Part shown: one piece after another, positions 5,937 to 8,644 of the stretch | Position numbering within the stretch: position 1 is the stretch's first letter | Layout: every line of letters begins with the position of its first letter | NCBI GenBank assembly: GCA_934615635.1 | Contig: CAKTTT010000098.1 | Location: 1-8,644 of the forward strand | Direction: 5' to 3' | DNA from: an uncultured Eubacteriales bacterium | GTDB lineage: Bacteria > Bacillota > Clostridia > Oscillospirales > Acutalibacteraceae | Length of the DNA: 8,644 bases | Position numbers and translations under genes: made by a program | Notes under the pieces: model-generated | Database searches by the model: none | The model's input: the letters and a program-made list of their open reading frames with translations, nothing else | Told to the model about the DNA's origin: nothing

Positions 5937-5970
5937 AGCCAGACGGGAGAAACTCCCGTCCGGCTTTTTT
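5937..5970 (+). terminator. Rho-independent terminator of the membrane-anchored HTH gene
   Basis: GCC-A-GACGGGAG (5938-5949) pairs with CTCCCGTC-C-GGC (5953-5964) around an AAA loop, with one A-C mismatch. T6 at 5965-5970 follows directly. It lies 27 nt after the stop codon at 5908-5910. Confidence 0.92.
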
Positions 5971-6628
5971 CTTTCCCCCGCCGTCGGCCGTTTTTGGCTT
6001 CCTACAGGCGCCTGTCCGGCATCGGTATGTGCCCACGCGGCCGGACGCGCCGCATTTTTATGGGGCGTACTTGATCCCCCCGTACACCTATGCTACAATG
6101 AACAGCACATCGGGTCCTCAGGCCAGGCGCGGAACGCGCCCTCGTCGTCGCTTTCCCTCCGACCGCAGATCTTGATCCGGTGGACACTTTGAGCCGCGCG
6201 CCACCCGATGAGCCAGCCAAAAGCGGCCGTATATGACCGGATGCCCATTCGATGCCAGCCCTTTTGACCGGATATCGCTCCCTCCCATGATCCGCCCATC
6301 CGAATCGGCCGCCGTACCGATGAGAAGCCTTCATCCTGATCATCGTGCCCAGGCGTTTCCGCACCGGGCGGGCCGTCCCCCACGGGGCAGTAGCCGGAGA
6401 GACTCGCCGGTCGTTTTTGGCAGACGCCCGCTGGGGATATATGGCACGGCCTCTGCCCGGCTCGTCCGGAGGATGAGCGATATCCTGGCAGAGAAAAGGG
6501 CCGTTCAGGCCGCGTATCCGCTCCAGCGGATCGAACCGGGCGCTTTTGCCCGCCTTTCCTTCATTCCCACTTTATCCCCACTTCACCCCCGCCTCATCAG
6601 CAAAAATAGCAGAAGGAGCTGAAACGTC
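5971..6628. other. Gene-poor 0.65-kb interval
   Basis: No convincing gene is seen. Open frames up to about 129 codons occur on both strands, but they overlap each other, are rich in Arg, Pro and Ser, and lack ribosome sites or recognisable domains, as expected for GC-rich noncoding DNA. Visible elements are a good promoter at 6071-6099, a short hairpin GGCGCG-GAA-CGCGCC (6126-6140), and a direct repeat TGACCGGAT (6234-6242 and 6265-6273). A short frame at 6474-6622 (49 codons) ends just before the next gene, but its GGAGG directly abuts the ATG and it has no clear homology. Confidence 0.5.
6071..6099 (+). promoter_or_regulatory. Orphan promoter upstream of the pentapeptide-repeat gene
   Basis: TTGATC (6071-6076) and TACAAT (6094-6099) with an exact 17-nt spacer make a good sigma-A promoter. 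Transcription would begin near 6106, more than 500 nt before the next convincing gene at 6629. It therefore implies either a long 5' leader or a small noncoding RNA. Confidence 0.6.
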
Positions 6629-7270
6629 ATGAAACTGGAAGCCCCCCGTCTCCCCGCCGCGCCCGAATCGGCTGGACTCATGGAATCCGTGCGACACGCC
6701 AGAGAGCAGGTGGAAGATGTCGTCGGCCGGCTGTTTCAGGGGGAATTGCTGGAACACAGTCAGTTGGGAGAGGTGGAGTTCCGAGGCTGTATCTTTGAAA
6801 ACTGCCGCCTGACGGGAGCGGTCTTCCAGCGGGTCGCCTTTACCGATGTGCTGTTCAAGGATTGCGATTTGTCCGGCGCCGTCTGGCAGCGGTGCGGTAC
6901 CCAGCGTTGTGCGCTGCGGGACTGCAAGGCGGCGGGGGGTGATTTCTCCGGCGCCAAGCTGCGCCATTTCCTGGCGGAAAACTGCCGGATGCCCTATGCC
7001 AACTTTTCCGGCGCGGTATGCCGTCCCGCCGCGTTCATCGGCTGCGACATGGAAAACGGTATGTTTTTGGAAAGCGCGCTGACCGGCGCTCTTTTCCGGA
7101 ATTGCCGGCTCACCGGCTGCAATTTCATGCGCACGCCCTTGGGGGGAATCGACCTGACCACCGACCGGATCGACGGGCTGCTGCTCACCGGGAGCGAGCT
7201 GAAGGACGCCGTCGTCACCATGGAACAGGCGGCCAACCTGGCGAAGCTTCTGGGACTGAAAATCGTGTAG
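6629..7270 (+). CDS. Pentapeptide-repeat protein with Qnr-like C-terminal tail
   Basis: A 213-residue protein without a signal peptide, so cytoplasmic. From about residue 44 to 194 the sequence runs in unbroken five-residue register with a small or Cys residue at the first position and Phe/Leu/Met two later. Examples are C54IFEN, C59RLTG, A64VFQR, C79DLSG, A154LFRN and C164NFMR, about 30 units. This predicts a right-handed quadrilateral beta-helix of about 7.5 turns. A helical N-terminus (about 13-43) precedes it. The C-terminus (TMEQAANLAKLLGLKIV, 197-213) resembles the dimerisation helix closing Qnr/MfpA proteins, which protect DNA gyrase. However, net charge is only slightly negative, so DNA mimicry is not obvious. 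Eleven cysteines are notable but reflect the repeat position. The start has AAGGAG 10 nt upstream. No terminator is evident after it. Biological role unknown. Confidence 0.9.
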   Translation: MKLEAPRLPAAPESAGLMESVRHAREQVEDVVGRLFQGELLEHSQLGEVEFRGCIFENCRLTGAVFQRVAFTDVLFKDCDLSGAVWQRCGTQRCALRDCKAAGGDFSGAKLRHFLAENCRMPYANFSGAVCRPAAFIGCDMENGMFLESALTGALFRNCRLTGCNFMRTPLGGIDLTTDRIDGLLLTGSELKDAVVTMEQAANLAKLLGLKIV

Positions 7271-7562
7271 GTTATATATCCTGTTTTCGATACTTTTTGT
7301 ATAATTTATTCGTTTTAAACTTATTGACAATTCCAGCTTGAGATAGATCTTCTCAGCAACGCCGGCAGATCAATGGAGCGCAGGCAGATAACCGTTTTCA
7401 AGAGCAGACGGCCACCGTATCGCCATCACAGGCTGCCGCAGCGTTATTGGTCCTTTCCGCGGTATGAATCCCGTTCGCTTCCGCCAAGCCTGCCAGTCAT
7501 TATGCCGGTGATCAGGAGGCTGTCTGCCGGGTGGGCGTCGCTGTGGGGCGGAGCCTCATCCT

Positions 7563-7598
7563 CCATCGGCGCTTCCCGAATTTGGGAAGCGCCGATGG
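7563..7598. repeat. 15-bp perfect inverted repeat upstream of folP
   Basis: CCATCGGCGCTTCCC (7563-7577) and GGGAAGCGCCGATGG (7584-7598) are perfectly complementary around a 6-nt loop. With a right-hand bulge, four more pairs (7559-7562 with 7604-7607) can form. There is no T-tract, so it is not a typical terminator for the upstream gene. It lies outside the predicted folP transcript. Confidence 0.75.
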
Positions 7599-7607
7599 GC
7601 TGGAGGA

Positions 7608-7639
7608 CGCGGGATCGAGCTGTGCAGAGCGATCCCGCG
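7608..7639. repeat. 10-bp perfect inverted repeat upstream of folP
   Basis: CGCGGGATCG (7608-7617) and CGATCCCGCG (7630-7639) are perfectly complementary around a 12-nt loop. It lies ten bases after the first hairpin and about 30 bp before the folP -35 box. Both hairpins are bracketed by a 9-bp direct repeat, GGCGGAGCC (7547-7555 and 7673-7681). Confidence 0.65.
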
Positions 7640-7670
7640 CCATCTATTCCGCCCGTATCGCGGAAACCGC

Positions 7671-7699
7671 TTGGCGGAGCCATCTCTCTGTGGTAATAT
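7671..7699 (+). promoter_or_regulatory. Promoter of folP
   Basis: TTGGCG (7671-7676) and TAATAT (7694-7699) have a 17-nt spacer. Transcription would start near 7706, leaving a leader of about 27 nt that contains AGGAGGG (7719-7725), 7 nt before the ATG. The -35 box overlaps the second copy of a 9-bp direct repeat. Confidence 0.7.
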
Positions 7700-7732
7700 A
7701 TATAGAGGTATATTGATTAGGAGGGATTTGCT

Positions 7733-8575
7733 ATGCCGGTATGGCAGCATCGGAACGGTAAACTGGATCTGAACAACCGCACGGCGGTTATGGGGATCCT
7801 GAACATCACACCGGACAGCTTTTCCGACGGCGGGCGATACCTGGATCCGGACAGAGCTGCGGCCAGGGCCATGGAATTGGAGGCGGAAGGCGCGGATATT
7901 CTGGATATCGGCCCCCAATCCACCCGGCCCGGCCATATTCCGGTTTCTCCCGACGAGGAGCTGGAGCGGCTGCTTCCCGTGCTGGAACGGCTGGCGGGGC
8001 GGCTTTCCATCCCCATTTCCGTGGATACCTATTATCCGCAGGTCGCCCAGGCGGCGCTGGAGAGGGGAGCGGCCATCATCAACGATGTGTCGGGCAGCCT
8101 GGAAAACGGTATGCCCGCCCTGGCCGCCCGCTGCGGCGCCGGTTTGGTGATGATGCACGCGGGAGGCGGCGCGGACGACCGGGCGGAGGTGGATGCCGTG
8201 GCAGTGGTGCGCCGCTATTTCCAGCAAGCGTTGGAAGCGGCCGATCGGGCGGGTCTGCCGCTTTCCTGCGTCTGTCTGGACCCCGGCGTCGGCTTCGGCA
8301 AAAGCGGCGGCGGGGATCTCCGGCTGGCGGCGCGGCTGACGGAAACCACAGCCGGACTGCCGGAGGTGGCGGTGCTTGTCGGCGCCTCGCGGAAACGAGC
8401 GATCGGCGCCTGCTGCGGCAACCCGCCTCCCGCCGATCGATTGGCAGGCACCCTGGCCTTCCATACCGCCGCCCAGCTTCAGGGCGCCCGGATCCTGCGG
8501 GTTCACGACGTGAAGGAGGCGGTCCAGGCCGCCCGGGTGACCGACGCCATCCTGCGAGAGGCGCGGCAGGGCTGA
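7733..8575 (+). CDS. folP: Dihydropteroate synthase FolP
   Basis: FolP joins 6-hydroxymethyl-dihydropterin pyrophosphate to p-aminobenzoate to make dihydropteroate in folate synthesis; it is the sulfonamide target. The 280-residue TIM-barrel length is normal. Visible motifs: MGILNITPDSFSDGG (20-34, metal/pyrophosphate Asn24), DIGPQSTRPG (58-67, the pABA/sulfonamide loop), SVDTY (97-101), INDVSG (116-121), LDPGVGFGK (182-190), GASRKRAIG (217-225) with Lys221, and RVHDV (256-260). All catalytic positions I can identify are kept. Two motifs differ from the textbook form: DIGPQSTRPG instead of DIGGESTRPG, and MMHAGGG instead of MHMRG. From memory, similar variants occur in clostridial enzymes. 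It starts with a strong AGGAGGG site 7 nt before ATG and its own promoter. No other folate gene is visible, though partners may lie to the right. Confidence 0.96.
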   Translation: MPVWQHRNGKLDLNNRTAVMGILNITPDSFSDGGRYLDPDRAAARAMELEAEGADILDIGPQSTRPGHIPVSPDEELERLLPVLERLAGRLSIPISVDTYYPQVAQAALERGAAIINDVSGSLENGMPALAARCGAGLVMMHAGGGADDRAEVDAVAVVRRYFQQALEAADRAGLPLSCVCLDPGVGFGKSGGGDLRLAARLTETTAGLPEVAVLVGASRKRAIGACCGNPPPADRLAGTLAFHTAAQLQGARILRVHDVKEAVQAARVTDAILREARQG

Positions 8576-8644
8576 CGCCCTTTCCGTTTCAGCCGCCGGA
8601 CTTGGGCGGGCGACTCCGCTCCGAGTCTGTGTGCGATGCAGGGC
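8576..8644. other. Right-edge sequence after folP
   Basis: Only 69 bases are visible. They hold a short palindrome GACTC-CGCTCC-GAGTC around 8611-8626 and no ribosome site, start codon with a clear frame, or T-rich terminator. Whether another folate gene follows cannot be judged. Confidence 0.3.

Larger units (their letters stand above)
7271..7732. other. Intergenic region before folP
   Basis: No gene is supported; frames here have no ribosome site or recognisable content. The first 75 bp are AT-rich and include TATAAT (around 7300) and TTGACA (around 7324), but neither has a properly spaced partner. The remainder is GC-rich and holds two strong hairpins (7563-7598 and 7608-7639) and the folP promoter. 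I looked for a folate (THF) riboswitch and saw no matching conserved pattern; the predicted folP leader of about 27 nt is too short for one. Confidence 0.5.

Noticed and set aside
6474..6622. Possible 49-codon small gene just upstream of the pentapeptide gene
   Set aside because: GGAGG touches the ATG directly, leaving no spacing. The product has no recognisable features, and its end falls by chance in the next gene's ribosome site.
6572..7330. Minus-strand open frame of 252 codons over the pentapeptide-repeat gene
   Set aside because: The plus strand shows a perfect five-residue repeat register and a ribosome site. The antisense frame has neither.
7271..7732. THF or other riboswitch upstream of folP
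   Set aside because: No conserved riboswitch core could be recognised, and the best promoter leaves only about 27 nt of leader.
7556..8506. Minus-strand open frame of 316 codons antisense to folP
   Set aside because: It is a shadow of folP. There is no start signal, and the sequence is of low complexity, typical of antisense GC-rich frames.
1..8644. CRISPR array
   Set aside because: No regularly spaced direct repeats of 23-40 bp were seen anywhere in the window.

Overview
The window looks like a chromosomal segment from a fairly GC-rich, strictly gut-type Clostridia (Oscillospiraceae-like Firmicutes). This rests on strong AGGAGG-type ribosome sites, near-consensus sigma-A promoters, a SecD with the clostridial-style TM5-TM6 insertion, a DUF6514-type protein and a small XRE regulator with a C-terminal membrane helix. 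The taxonomic call is an inference from protein character, not from a database search.

Left third (1-3560), minus strand: a monocistronic-looking PLP-dependent aspartate aminotransferase (class Ic type) with its own promoter, followed by secD and secF. secD has its own near-consensus promoter at 2115-2143 and its TGA overlaps the secF ATG. secF runs off the left edge. SecD and SecF are the membrane subunits that help the Sec translocon pull proteins across the membrane.

Middle (3560-6628): a tRNA-Val(GAC) gene with a consensus promoter and a perfect palindromic terminator. It is followed by about 900 bp with no convincing gene but many inverted repeats. Next comes a divergent pair of small regulators: an XRE/DUF6514 fusion on the minus strand and a membrane-anchored XRE protein on the plus strand. 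They face each other across a 279-bp AT-rich control region, and the second ends in a clear terminator. A further 650 bp holds no convincing gene but does hold an orphan promoter. The tRNA-adjacent position, the lower GC of the two regulators and the structured flanks suggest an accessory insertion, perhaps the remains of a mobile element. No recombinase or repeated attachment site is visible.

Right third (6629-8644), plus strand: a pentapeptide-repeat protein built of about 30 uninterrupted five-residue repeats with a Qnr-like C-terminal tail. A 460-bp gap follows, containing two strong GC-rich hairpins, and then folP (dihydropteroate synthase) with its own promoter and a very short leader. 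The last 69 bases hold no recognisable gene.

The housekeeping genes (secDF, aminotransferase, tRNA, folP) are well supported. No clear new biological system was found. The most unusual parts are the structured gene-poor blocks at 3862-4773 and 5971-6628, the HTH-DUF6514 fusion, and the hairpin pair upstream of folP.
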